From BOG-994 sp049514215 (GTDB taxonomy: Bacteria; Pseudomonadota; Gammaproteobacteria; Burkholderiales; Burkholderiaceae_D), in contig JBEKVI010000039.1 of NCBI GenBank assembly GCA_049514215.1, positions 1 through 64,000 of the forward strand: a stretch of DNA of 64,000 nucleotides, read 5' to 3'. A program made the translations under genes and the position numbers. Shown here one piece after another: positions 51,978 to 61,349 of the stretch. The stretch's first letter is position 1, and each line of letters begins with the position of its first letter. The notes under the pieces are model-generated. The model saw only the letters and a list, made by a program, of their open reading frames with translations, did not search any database and was not told the origin of the DNA.

Positions 51978-53738
51978 ATGTCCCTTCCACGCTATGCCTC
52001 CCGTGGTGCCACTCTTTTTCTCCTGCATTACGTCGGGCGGCGCGCCGTAAGCCACCTCATCGTCCTTTTTGCGGTCTTAGCCGCCGTCGGCTGCTCGGTG
52101 GGCGCACAGTACGGTGTGAAGGCCCTGGTCGATGTGCTGGGCACGCATGACGCGCCCGCTTTTCGGCTGTGGGGCACGGTCGCGTCGTTGCTGGCTCTCG
52201 TTGCGGGGGACAATTTCCTGTGGCGCGTGGCAGGCTGGGTTTCGACCTATGCCTTCGTCGCCGTGGGCGGCGACATTCGACTCGAGCTTTTCGACCACCT
52301 CTCCGGACACGGCACCCGTTATTTCGTCGATCGTTTTCCCGGCGCCTTGGCCGGGCGCATCACGGCGGCGGCCAATGCGGCCTGGACGATCGAGAATTCC
52401 ATCACCTGGACCACCATTCCGCCCGCGGCCGCCGTGCTCACGAGCATCGGTGTTCTGGGTACGATGAACTGGCATTTGACGGTCGTGCTGCTCGTGGTGG
52501 TGGCGGTGTTGGGCGTCATCATCGGTCGCGTTGCGGCTTCCAACCAGCATCTGCACGCCGCCTTTGCCGGCCACGCAGCACTCGTGAGCGGTGACATCAC
52601 CGACGTGGTGAGCAACATGGGTCTGGTGCGCGCGTTCGGCGCCTCGCACCGCGAGTACGCGCGCTTGACCAGCAAGATCGGCGACGAGATGGCGGCCCAA
52701 AGGGCGAGCCTGCAATCGCTGGAAAGGCTGCGGCTGTTTCATGCCATGTGCGTATTCGTTGTCACCGCGGGGATCCTCGTCTGGTCGGTGGAGCTGTGGC
52801 GCCGCGGACATCTGACGACCGGTGACGTGGTTCTGTCGACCACGCTTGGCTTTACACTGCTGCACTCCTCGCGTGATTTCGCCATGGCCGCGGTCGATCT
52901 GACCCAGCAGATCGCCAAGCTCGAGGAAGCCATCCAGGTGCTGGGTCTGCCTCACGAGATGCAGGATCTGCCCGATGCGCAGGTCCTGGTCGCCCGTGGC
53001 GGACGCGTGCGTTTCTCGCATGTGAGCTTTCGCTATCCGAACGGCCAGCCGGTCCTGAGCGATTTCTCGATTGAGGTTCCCGCAGGCCAGAAGATCGGTC
53101 TGATCGGGCCTTCGGGGGCGGGTAAATCGACCATCATTTCGCTGGTGCAGCGCCTCTACGATCCCGACGAGGGGCGTGTTCTCATCGACGGGCAGGACAT
53201 CTCGCACGTCACGCAGGAAAGTCTGCGCTGTGCAATCGCCGTGGTCCACCAGGACATCTCGCTGTTTCACCGCTCGCTCCTGGAGAACCTGCGCTATGGC
53301 AAGCCCGAGGCGACGGATGCCGAGGTCTTTCGGGCCGTGGAGGCTGCGCGCTGCAGCGAGTTCATCGAGCGTCTTCCCGAGGGCTATAACACGATCGTTG
53401 GCGAGCGCGGCATGAAGCTCTCCGGCGGCCAGCGGCAGCGCCTCGCGATCGCTCGTGCCTTCCTGCGCGATGCTCCCATCGTCTTGCTCGACGAGGCCAC
53501 TTCTGCGCTTGACACCGAATCGGAGAAATCCATCCAGGAAGCGCTGTCGCGGTTGTTCAAGGGCCGCACCGTGATCGCCATCGCGCACCGGCTCTCGACG
53601 CTCGACTCGTTCGACCGCATCGTGGTCCTCGATCGCGGGTGCATCATTGAGGAAGGCCATCCGGACGAACTGCGTCATCGAAAGGGCTACTACAGCCGCA
53701 TGTATGGCCGGCAGGGCGCAACCGTGGAACTCAGGTGA
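51978..53738 (+). CDS. ABC exporter, fused permease/ATPase (MsbA-like)
   Basis: 586 residues. About six membrane helices to residue 310. ATPase: Walker A GPSGAGKST near 377, signature LSGGQRQRLAIARAF near 482, Walker B IVLLDEATSALD near 505, His in IAHRLSTLDSFDR. Family that exports lipids, peptides or drugs as a dimer. Its stop codon overlaps the next gene (GTGA). It is distinct in sequence from the exporter at 6131-7957. Confidence 0.92.
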   Translation: MSLPRYASRGATLFLLHYVGRRAVSHLIVLFAVLAAVGCSVGAQYGVKALVDVLGTHDAPAFRLWGTVASLLALVAGDNFLWRVAGWVSTYAFVAVGGDIRLELFDHLSGHGTRYFVDRFPGALAGRITAAANAAWTIENSITWTTIPPAAAVLTSIGVLGTMNWHLTVVLLVVVAVLGVIIGRVAASNQHLHAAFAGHAALVSGDITDVVSNMGLVRAFGASHREYARLTSKIGDEMAAQRASLQSLERLRLFHAMCVFVVTAGILVWSVELWRRGHLTTGDVVLSTTLGFTLLHSSRDFAMAAVDLTQQIAKLEEAIQVLGLPHEMQDLPDAQVLVARGGRVRFSHVSFRYPNGQPVLSDFSIEVPAGQKIGLIGPSGAGKSTIISLVQRLYDPDEGRVLIDGQDISHVTQESLRCAIAVVHQDISLFHRSLLENLRYGKPEATDAEVFRAVEAARCSEFIERLPEGYNTIVGERGMKLSGGQRQRLAIARAFLRDAPIVLLDEATSALDTESEKSIQEALSRLFKGRTVIAIAHRLSTLDSFDRIVVLDRGCIIEEGHPDELRHRKGYYSRMYGRQGATVELR

Positions 53739-54670
53739 GACCGCAGCGCCTCGTGCGAAGCGTCGGCCGGCTTTTGCGCATCGCCGTCGTCGCGGCGACC
53801 AGTCTGAGCCCCGCAAGCACCCTCGCACAGTCGGAGCCACCCGAGACCGGCACCCTTCCGGTTCCAGGCGAGGCAACCCGCTCGTCCAAGGACGACTCGG
53901 CGCCGATCCTTTCGGATGCGCCGTCGGCGAGCACGCCCGACTCGGCCAATCCGGCCCCACCCGAGGCGGCGTCCCCTCCGGTCGAGAAGCCGGTCGTCAA
54001 AAAACGCATCGTGCATCGGAAAAAGCGCCGGCGCGCGCGTCCCCCGGTCGAGCCGGAAGAGCCGGTCCTGCCGCCACCGCCGCCACCCGTACCGACCACC
54101 GCGCCGATCGGCCCGCACTCGGTGACCGGCATCCTCGGCAAGAAAGTGGCCAGTGCGAAGGGAGACGATCTCGGCCATGTGGTCGACGTTCTCGTCAATG
54201 AGCAAGGCGAAGTGCGGGCCGTCGTGATCGATCTCGGGGGCTTTTTGGGCGTCGGTAACCGCAAGATCGCCGTGGACTGGTCTTTGCTGCAGTTCAAACC
54301 CGACGACAACCAGTCCCCGGTCGTTTTGCACCTGTCGCGCCAGCAGATCCAAAAGGCGCCCGAGTTCAAGGACGGGGCCCATCCGATGGCGGTGTTGATG
54401 CTGCCAAGCTGGCCCAGCGTTTCGGCGCCGACCGGAGCCCCGTTGCAGGCGCCGGCGACCGCCGTGCCGACGCCGGCCCCGGCGGGGCCCACCGCGGCTC
54501 CGGCGCCTGCACCTGCTGCGGCGCCGCCGGCATCCGCACCCGCACCGGCGTCCAATCCTGCAGCAGCCGCGCCGGCGGCGATTTCGGGGGCGACCCCCGC
54601 GAACGCACCGGCACCGACGGGCGCTGCGACTCCACCCAAGCCGTCACCCCCGGCGACAGGTAAGCCCTAA
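53735..54670 (+). CDS. PRC-barrel domain protein with Pro/Ala-rich flanks
   Basis: 311 residues from a GTG at 53735 overlapping the ABC stop. Signal-like N-terminus ending SPASTLAQ; then a Pro-rich, Lys/Arg-rich stretch (VVKKRIVHRKKRRRARPP), a PRC-barrel at about 128-210 (VTGILGKKVASAKGDDLGHV, VVIDLGGFLGVGNRKIAVDW), and a Pro/Ala-rich tail of about 90 residues. PRC barrels bind RNA or other proteins; exported forms are known but uncharacterised. It sits in an operon with an ABC exporter and an MFS gene. Confidence 0.8.
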   Translation: MRPQRLVRSVGRLLRIAVVAATSLSPASTLAQSEPPETGTLPVPGEATRSSKDDSAPILSDAPSASTPDSANPAPPEAASPPVEKPVVKKRIVHRKKRRRARPPVEPEEPVLPPPPPPVPTTAPIGPHSVTGILGKKVASAKGDDLGHVVDVLVNEQGEVRAVVIDLGGFLGVGNRKIAVDWSLLQFKPDDNQSPVVLHLSRQQIQKAPEFKDGAHPMAVLMLPSWPSVSAPTGAPLQAPATAVPTPAPAGPTAAPAPAPAAAPPASAPAPASNPAAAAPAAISGATPANAPAPTGAATPPKPSPPATGKP

Positions 54671-54682
54671 CTCTTGGGCCCG

Positions 54683-56026
54683 ATGGCGGACCCAAGGCCG
54701 AAGGACCTCATACTCGATCCGAGGGTCGAGCCCGACGAGCCACACGCGAAGCTGACCCGAGAGACCGATTTGCTCACCCCGGAGCCACCGCTAAAGCGTC
54801 AAGCAGAAATCGGATTCGACTGGTTCAACCTGTCGGTGGCCAACATCCAGACCGGCTTTGGCCCCTTCATCGCGGTCTATCTGACCACGCAGGGATGGAC
54901 ACAGACCGCGATCGGCGTGGCGCTGAGCGTCGGGACGGTTTCGTCCATGATCAGTCAGGTTCCGGCCGGCGCGCTGGTCGACGCGATCCGCAACAAGACA
55001 CGGGTCGCGGTGCTCAGCGTGTTGGCCTTCACGGCGAGCGCACTGTTGTTCGCCATCAATCCGATTCCTCTTCTCGTCTACGTCGCGGAGGTCCTGCACG
55101 GCTTTTCGAGCTGCACGCTGGGCCCTGCGATCGCCGCCATCAGCCTTGGCTTGGCCGGCCGCTATTACATGGGCACGCGACTCGGACGCAACGCGCGCTT
55201 CGCCTCCATCGGCAACGGGGTCGGGGCCGCGCTCATGGGCGCTTGCGGCTACTACATTTCGGAGCGCGCGGTGTTCTACCTCACCGCTTTTTTGACGCTG
55301 CCGGCCCTCATCGCCCTGATCCCCGTGCGCCGCTTCGGCGACGCAGCGAATGCCGCCAACGAGCCCGCGCCTGCGCCATCGTTTCGCTGGGGGGCGCTAA
55401 AGCCCGTGTTCGCGGACAAACGCCTGCTCATCTTTAGCGCGTGCGCGCTTGTGTTCACCTTCGCCAATACGCCTTTATTGCCCCTGGCCAGCGTGGCGAT
55501 CACGACCAGTGTCAGCAGTGGCGCAAGCCTGTACATCGCGGCGTGCATCGTCGTGCCGCAGGTGATCGTCGCCCTGATTTCGCCGCGCATTGGCCGACTT
55601 GCGGGCAGTCGCGGACGCCGCACCATTCTGTTCGTTGGCTTTCTCGCGCTGCCGATTCGGGCGGTGCTCTTGGCCTATATCCACCTGCCGGCGCAAATCG
55701 TCATCGTGCAAGCCCTCGATGGCATTGCGGCGGCGGCGTTTGGCATCTCGGTGCCGCTCATCACCAGCGATATCGCCGGTCGCTCGGGACATTACACGCT
55801 GGCACTGGGGATCATCGGCTTTGCAATGGGCATCGGGGGCACTCTTAGCACCTCCTTTGCCGGCTGGGGCGCGGACCACTACGGCCAGCCGCATGTGTTC
55901 TTGGCGCTGGGGCTGTTCTCGCTGCTGGCGCCGCTTCTGGTCTTCGCCCTGCCCGAGACGCGGCCCGACGATGAGTCCGGTGGCGAAGAAGCAGGGCAGC
56001 GAACCCCGGCCGCGGGACCCCCGTAA
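54683..56026 (+). CDS. MFS transporter (paralogue of the one at 31.3 kb)
   Basis: 447 residues from the ATG at 54683 (a TTG three codons earlier is possible). The first helix, FDWFNLSVANIQTGFGPFIA, and GALVDAIRNKTRVAV mark it as the same subfamily as the protein encoded at 31258-32604. Twelve helices with a short loop in the middle. It lies 12 nt after the PRC-barrel gene. Substrate unknown. Confidence 0.88.
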   Translation: MADPRPKDLILDPRVEPDEPHAKLTRETDLLTPEPPLKRQAEIGFDWFNLSVANIQTGFGPFIAVYLTTQGWTQTAIGVALSVGTVSSMISQVPAGALVDAIRNKTRVAVLSVLAFTASALLFAINPIPLLVYVAEVLHGFSSCTLGPAIAAISLGLAGRYYMGTRLGRNARFASIGNGVGAALMGACGYYISERAVFYLTAFLTLPALIALIPVRRFGDAANAANEPAPAPSFRWGALKPVFADKRLLIFSACALVFTFANTPLLPLASVAITTSVSSGASLYIAACIVVPQVIVALISPRIGRLAGSRGRRTILFVGFLALPIRAVLLAYIHLPAQIVIVQALDGIAAAAFGISVPLITSDIAGRSGHYTLALGIIGFAMGIGGTLSTSFAGWGADHYGQPHVFLALGLFSLLAPLLVFALPETRPDDESGGEEAGQRTPAAGPP

Positions 56027-56078
56027 ACCCGCCGGTGGATCTCCTCCCCGAAACCCTGGGCCGGTCGACCCAGCCCGT

Positions 56079-58298
56079 TTAGTGGCGGGCGAGGATGCGA
56101 ATCCCCGGATGGGATCGTGTGACGCTCACGGCGACGTCATCGCCGATGCGGCGAAATGAGACATCGGCCGAGCCGGCGCGCAGAGTCAGACCGCACAGGT
56201 GCAGCTCATCCAGAAATCGCGGCAGTACCGGGTGGTCGAATACGATCTCGCCCGCATCTTCGCGAATCTCGAGGCCCACGCTCGCCTGGATCAAGGCGAG
56301 CATGGCCGCACTGGCCCACGCCTGTGGTGTGCAGGCGACCGGATACAGCGTGGGCGCGATCCGTCGCTCCCGGAGGAATCCGCAAAACAGTTCGGGTAGC
56401 CGACGCGAATCCATGTAAGTCGCCGCTTCGTACAGTCCCTTGAAAATCGCCAGGACCTCTTCCTTCATTCCGTAGCGCTGTAGCCCGAGCGCGATGAGCG
56501 CATTGTCGTGAGGCCAGATCGATCCGTTGTGATACGACATCGGGTTGTAGCGCGGAGCGGAATGCGCGAGCGTGCGGATTCCCCATCCCGAGAAGTTGGC
56601 GGGCTCAAACAGGGTCGCGGCCACGCGCCTTGCCCTCTCCGGCGCGGCGATTCCCGTCAGGAGCACCTGGCCGGCGTTGGATGCGACAACGCGGCAGGGC
56701 ACCTTCTCGCCGTCTAAGGCGATCGCGTACGTCGAGAGCTCCTCGCACCAGAAATGTGCTTCGAAGGCAATGCGCAACTGGTCGGCCTGCTTTTTGAGGA
56801 CATTCGCGCGCGCTGCATGCCCGAGCGCCCGGGCCATCGTTGCCGCGTGTCGTTTTGCGCCATAGACATAGGCCTGAACCTCACACAAGGCGATCGGCGG
56901 CTCGGCCATCTTGCCCGAGGCGTGAAAGACTGCATCTTGCGAGTCCTTCCAGCCCTGATTGATGAGTCCGTCAGTATTCTTTCGAGAGTACTCGACGAAG
57001 CCGTCGCCGTCGGCATCGCCGTAATCGTCGATCCAGGCAAGAGCGGCCTCGACGTTCGGCCAGAGTCGGCTCAAGGTCTCGATATCCCCCGTGCGCACAA
57101 AATATTCACCCATGAGGAACACGAACAGCGGGGTCGAATCGATACTGCCGTAGTAGCGGCCAAAGGGCACCTCGTGCAGATGCGCCATCTCGCCGTGGCG
57201 CATTTCGTGCAGAATCTTGCCCGGCTCGGCATCGCGCGCCGGGTCGACCGCGTCGGCCTGGGTGGCCGCAAGAAAACCCAGAACGCCCTTGGCCACGGCG
57301 GGGTCGTACCAGAGCATCATGAGGGCCGTGATCAAGCCGTCTCGCCCGAACGGGGTGCTAAACCAGGGGGTGCCCGCGTAGGGATAGGGCCCCTGCGGCA
57401 GATCGGTGATGAGCATATAAAGGTCCGACTCCGAGCGGCGCGTGACCTCGTTGAAGACCGCGTTGGAACTGTCGATCTTGGCCCCGCGCGCGCGCGCCTG
57501 ATGCAACGCGCGGCGCGCGGCGCGCATGTCGGCGTAAAAGCGGTGCCCGTTCCAGTTCAAGGGGGCGCGTCGTTCGCCTTCGACGGGCAATCCGATCCGC
57601 AGGAAGATCCGGCGCGCCTCGTTGGGCGCAAGCGGCAGCTCGAAACGCGCCACCGATCCGTTCAAGAAATCGGGTTGCGGGCTAAAGCCGAACGCCGTCG
57701 TTCGTTCGACCTCGTCGACGCCGAAGTAGCGCAGTAGCAGTTGTCCGTCGACGATTTTTTCGGGCAGCATCGTGCCGCGGCGCTTGCGCACCTCGCCGCG
57801 GACCTCGAACAGATCGGCGAAGTCGCACGCGAAATGCAAGTTGATGCGCACGCGCCGCGTGGCATCGGTGTAATTGCGCACCACGAGGCGCTCATAGCAG
57901 GCGCCGTTCCACAGAAATTTCGTGCGCTGGACGTGAATGCGTTCGCGACGCAGCGCAATTTTTCCTTGGGCCAGAAGGTCCGGATTGGTCAGATCCGCGA
58001 TGAATACCGCGTTATCGTCGCGCGTGACCGAACTCAGCAGGACCGGCGGACATCCCTCCAGGGTCAATGAAAGCTGGGAGAGGATGCGGGTATCGCGGTG
58101 ATAGACGCCTTCGGTGCTTTGGGCGGCACCGGTGATATCACCGCGCACATCGAAGACGGCGAAGGTGTCGCCATGCTTGAGAGTGGCAGCCCCGGGCTGG
58201 CTGGTCGATGCCGGGGCTGCGATGTAGTGCGGTGGGGTGGTGCAGTCTTCCGAGGCGGGTTGCTCACGCTCGTCGACGGTTTCGGTCCAACTGGTCAC
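56079..58298 (-). CDS. Amylo-alpha-1,6-glucosidase-like (glycogen-debranching type) protein
   Basis: 739 residues from a GTG at 58298, with GGAGAG 4-9 nt upstream; the longer frame is unlikely. N-terminal beta domain (LKHGDTFAVFDVRGDITGA), then an (alpha/alpha)6 barrel: WFSTPFGRDGLITALMML, HEMRHGEMAHLHEVPFGRYYGSID in two parts, LINQGWKDSQDAV and HNGSIWPHDNALIALGL. Family members trim alpha-1,6 branches of glycogen or related glucans; many lack proof. Its promoter region carries a tandem 12-bp repeat. Divergent from a GT4 gene. Confidence 0.9.
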   Translation of the reverse strand: MTSWTETVDEREQPASEDCTTPPHYIAAPASTSQPGAATLKHGDTFAVFDVRGDITGAAQSTEGVYHRDTRILSQLSLTLEGCPPVLLSSVTRDDNAVFIADLTNPDLLAQGKIALRRERIHVQRTKFLWNGACYERLVVRNYTDATRRVRINLHFACDFADLFEVRGEVRKRRGTMLPEKIVDGQLLLRYFGVDEVERTTAFGFSPQPDFLNGSVARFELPLAPNEARRIFLRIGLPVEGERRAPLNWNGHRFYADMRAARRALHQARARGAKIDSSNAVFNEVTRRSESDLYMLITDLPQGPYPYAGTPWFSTPFGRDGLITALMMLWYDPAVAKGVLGFLAATQADAVDPARDAEPGKILHEMRHGEMAHLHEVPFGRYYGSIDSTPLFVFLMGEYFVRTGDIETLSRLWPNVEAALAWIDDYGDADGDGFVEYSRKNTDGLINQGWKDSQDAVFHASGKMAEPPIALCEVQAYVYGAKRHAATMARALGHAARANVLKKQADQLRIAFEAHFWCEELSTYAIALDGEKVPCRVVASNAGQVLLTGIAAPERARRVAATLFEPANFSGWGIRTLAHSAPRYNPMSYHNGSIWPHDNALIALGLQRYGMKEEVLAIFKGLYEAATYMDSRRLPELFCGFLRERRIAPTLYPVACTPQAWASAAMLALIQASVGLEIREDAGEIVFDHPVLPRFLDELHLCGLTLRAGSADVSFRRIGDDVAVSVTRSHPGIRILARH

Positions 58299-58358
58299 GT
58301 GGCTCTCCAAGGAGTCTTGGTGCGAAGGGGCCCCGACTTCTGGTGTGCGCCGGGTAAA

Positions 58359-58382
58359 GGTATATCGATTGGTATATCGATT
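58359..58382. repeat. Tandem 12-bp repeat near the glucosidase start
   Basis: GGTATATCGATT twice, head to tail, each holding the palindrome ATCGAT, about 60 nt upstream of the GTG start on the minus strand. A further palindrome, ATTCG-T-CGAAT, overlaps the right end. Good candidate for a regulator-binding site. Confidence 0.65.
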
Positions 58383-58468
58383 CGTCGAATGCCGATCCGT
58401 TCCCGGCTGTCGCGATAACCAGCCTAGTTCACCGGCAGGCTTGTGCAAGATTGAACTGGCTAAGGAGG

Positions 58469-58540
58469 CCCTTTTAGCACGGGCGGCCCCTGGGAGGCCA
58501 GTTTGGAACAGAAGGAGGCCCAAAAGGGGGGCTAAAAGGG
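58469..58540. repeat. Long-range inverted repeat in the divergent region
   Basis: CCCTTTTAGC (58469-58478) and GCTAAAAGGG (58531-58540), 10-bp perfect arms 52 nt apart; between and around them AAGGAGGCCC is repeated directly. Confidence 0.55.
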
Positions 58541-58735
58541 GGAAGGACAAGGCAGGAGCCCTTCTGGGCAACCTTCGTGGGCCAAAGAATTGGTAAGCTC
58601 AATGAAGCCCCCAGCCAGGGCGCCGGGAACAAATCCGGCGATTGGGAATCGGAAATAGGGTCATTCGGGAATGAAAGCTGCTACCAAAGCATGCTGGTCC
58701 CGGCACCCCCCATCATTTTTTAGAGATTGCAGACT

Positions 58736-59854
58736 ATGAAAATTGCTCAGGTAGCGCCCTTAACGGAAGCGGTTCCGCCCAAGCTCTATGGTGGCACTGA
58801 ACGCGTCGTAGCCTATCTTTGTGACGCGCTCGTTGATCTCGGGCACGACGTAACCCTGTATGCCTCGGGGGACAGCCAGACGAAGGCGAAGCTCGTACCC
58901 CTGTGGCCCCAGGCTTTAAGACTGGACCCCAACGTCAAGGATCACCTGGCGCCGATTTTCATGCTGCTTGAGACCGTCGCGCGCCAATCGGCGCAATTCG
59001 ACGTCATCCACTCCCACGTCGATTACTTCGGCTATTCGCTCTTAAGCCGGCTCTTGCCGCAGTGTGTGACGACCCTGCACGGACGGCTGGACATCCCGGA
59101 GTTGCAAAGTCTCTACAAACTCTACGACCAGATTCCGGTCATTTCGATCTCGGATTCGCAACGGCGGGCGCTACCGCATGCGAACTACGTCGACACCATC
59201 TATCACGGCCTGCCGGCCGATCTGCTCTCGCCAGGATCGGGCAAGGGCGGCTATCTCGCGTTTCTCGGGCGCATTTCCCCCGAAAAGGCACCGGATGCGG
59301 CGATTCGCATCGCGGCCGCGGCGGGCATGAAAATCCGTATTGCCGCAAAAGTCGATCGCGTCGACCAGCAGTACTTCGACCACAAGATCCTCCCCCTGCT
59401 CTCGCAGCCCCATGTCGAATACATCGGCGAGATCAACGATCGCGAGAAGGGCGACTTTCTTGGCAACGCCGCCGGTCTGATCTTCCCCATCGCATGGGAG
59501 GAGCCCTTCGGTCTCGTCATGATCGAAGCCATGGCCTGCGGAACCCCCGTCATCGCTTACCCCAACGGGTCGGTCCCTGAGGTGATCACCAACGGCCTGA
59601 CGGGGTTCATCGTCAATTCCGAGGAAGAGGCGGCCGCGGCGGCCCGCAAGATTCCCTCCCTGGATCGCAGGCGCATCCGGCGCGAGTTCGATGAACACTT
59701 CACCGCCCGACACATGGCGGAGAACTATGTGCGCGTCTACGAGCAGATCGCGCGCTCGCGCGTGGGCATGGTCCCTGCCTCCGGTTATATCGCCGACGAC
59801 AGTGTCTCACTGGGCGCCCTCGAGCCTCTCGCCTCGGGGTTAAGGGCCAACTAG
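58736..59854 (+). CDS. Glycosyltransferase family 4 protein
   Basis: 372 residues from the ATG at 58736. GT-B fold: glycine-rich PKLYGGTERVVAYLCDAL at the N-terminus, HSHVDYFGYSLLSRL in the acceptor half, and donor-site EEPFGLVMIEAMACGTPVIA (the E-x7-E motif). It transfers a sugar from a nucleotide donor; the product could be trehalose-, sucrose- or glycan-like. Next to a debranching-type enzyme and an MFS sugar carrier, so a role in storage-sugar metabolism is plausible. Confidence 0.92.
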   Translation: MKIAQVAPLTEAVPPKLYGGTERVVAYLCDALVDLGHDVTLYASGDSQTKAKLVPLWPQALRLDPNVKDHLAPIFMLLETVARQSAQFDVIHSHVDYFGYSLLSRLLPQCVTTLHGRLDIPELQSLYKLYDQIPVISISDSQRRALPHANYVDTIYHGLPADLLSPGSGKGGYLAFLGRISPEKAPDAAIRIAAAAGMKIRIAAKVDRVDQQYFDHKILPLLSQPHVEYIGEINDREKGDFLGNAAGLIFPIAWEEPFGLVMIEAMACGTPVIAYPNGSVPEVITNGLTGFIVNSEEEAAAAARKIPSLDRRRIRREFDEHFTARHMAENYVRVYEQIARSRVGMVPASGYIADDSVSLGALEPLASGLRAN

Positions 59855-59912
59855 GCGCTCTGAAAGGACCCGGTCCTTGGCGGCCGGGTCTTCGGCGTCG
59901 TGAGTTCCTATC

Positions 59913-61349
59913 GTGTTCATCGAGAGCACGATTCCCGCAAGACTGGACCGGCTTCCCTGGTCCGGCTGGCACTGGCGGGTGGTCATCGCGCTGGGCGTAG
60001 CCTGGGTGCTCGATGGCCTGGAAGTCACGCTCGTGGGCTCCTTGGGCGCGGTCCTCGAGCGCCATGACACCCTCTCACTGACCGCAGGCGAGGTAGGCTG
60101 GACCGGGTCGCTGTATATCGCAGGCGCCGTCCTGGGCGCACTTTTTTTTGGGCGTCTCACCGATCAGCTGGGACGCAAGAAGCTCTTTCTCATCACCCTT
60201 GCTGTCTACATGGTGGCCACGCTTTTTACGGGTCTGGCTCCGGACTTCCCCTGGTTCGCGCTGTGCCGATTCGTCACCGGGTTCGGGATCGGGGGCGAAT
60301 ACGCGGCGATCAATTCGGCCATCGACGAACTGATCCCCGCACGCGTGCGCGGTCGCGTGAACCTCGCCATCAATGGCAGCTTCTGGATCGGCGCGGCGCT
60401 TGGGGCGGGGGCGAGTCTCGTGCTCCTGGACCCGCGCGTGCTCGGTCCCGTCTGGGGGTGGCGCGCCGCCTTCTTGCTCGGTGCCGTCCTGGCGGGAGCC
60501 ATTCTTCTCGTTCGCCGTCATGTTCCGGAGAGTCCGCGCTGGCTCCTGTCGCACGGGCGCGCAGACGAGGCCGGGCGGATCGTGGGTGAGATCGAAGACC
60601 AGGTTGAACACGAGGTCCGGCAGGTCGGCGGCAGGCTGGCCCCGGCCGACAGGCGCACCCGCTATGCGCAAGGAGCCGGCCCCGGCTTGGCCGAGGTGCT
60701 GCGGGTGATCTTCGTGCAGTACCGACAACGCAGCATCGTCGCGCTCGCGCTCATGATCTCCCAAGCGTTCTTCTACAACGCGATCTTCTTTACCTATGCA
60801 CTTGTGCTGGGCCAATTCTATGGTGTGCCCGACGCGCGCGTCGCGCTCTACATTTTTCCGTTTGCGCTGGGCAACGTCTTGGGTCCCCTCGCGCTTGGCC
60901 CGCTGTTCGATCGCGTGGGACGGCGCCGCATGATCGCGCTGACCTATATCTCCTCGGGATTGGGGCTCGCGTTAACGAGTGTGGCCTTCGTGATGGGCTG
61001 GCTCGACGCGTTTGATCAGGCGTTGTGCTGGTCGGGCATCTTTTTTATCGCGTCGGCCGCGGCGAGTTCGGCCTACCTTACGGTGAGCGAGACCTATCCC
61101 CTGGAGATCCGTGCGCTGGCCATCGCGGCCTTCTATGCCATCGGCACGGGTGCCGGGGGCGTGCTCGCTCCTGTCCTCCTTGGAGTGCTGATCCAAACCG
61201 GCAGCCGTCCCGCGGTCGCGGGAGGCTGGATCCTGGCCGCGTTGTTGGTCATCATCGCAGGCGCGCTCGCGCTGCGCTTCGGCGTGGATGCCGAAGGCAA
61301 ATCGCTCGAAGAGATCGCAGCCCCCCTGGGCGTACCGGAGTCCTCCTAG
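59913..61349 (+). CDS. MFS sugar-porter-like transporter
   Basis: 478 residues from a GTG at 59913. Motif A RLTDQLGRKKLFL, the sugar-porter motif PESPRWLLSHGRADEA between helices 6 and 7, and LFDRVGRRRMIAL later. Twelve helices. The carrier probably takes up a sugar or organic acid with protons. Its stop overlaps by 4 nt the end of the convergent peptidase gene. Confidence 0.92.
   Translation: MFIESTIPARLDRLPWSGWHWRVVIALGVAWVLDGLEVTLVGSLGAVLERHDTLSLTAGEVGWTGSLYIAGAVLGALFFGRLTDQLGRKKLFLITLAVYMVATLFTGLAPDFPWFALCRFVTGFGIGGEYAAINSAIDELIPARVRGRVNLAINGSFWIGAALGAGASLVLLDPRVLGPVWGWRAAFLLGAVLAGAILLVRRHVPESPRWLLSHGRADEAGRIVGEIEDQVEHEVRQVGGRLAPADRRTRYAQGAGPGLAEVLRVIFVQYRQRSIVALALMISQAFFYNAIFFTYALVLGQFYGVPDARVALYIFPFALGNVLGPLALGPLFDRVGRRRMIALTYISSGLGLALTSVAFVMGWLDAFDQALCWSGIFFIASAAASSAYLTVSETYPLEIRALAIAAFYAIGTGAGGVLAPVLLGVLIQTGSRPAVAGGWILAALLVIIAGALALRFGVDAEGKSLEEIAAPLGVPESS

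Larger units (their letters stand above)
58299..58735. other. Divergent promoter region with several repeats
   Basis: 437 nt between the glucosidase gene (leftward) and the glycosyltransferase gene (rightward). It holds a tandem 12-bp repeat (58359-58382), an inverted repeat (58469-58540) and a direct repeat of AAGGAGGCCC (58462-58471, 58512-58521). Confidence 0.6.

Noticed and set aside
52077..53960. A 627-codon open frame on the minus strand.
   Set aside because: It lies opposite the ABC exporter gene, is rich in Arg/His/Gly with no domain, and exists only because of high G+C in the codon positions of the real gene.
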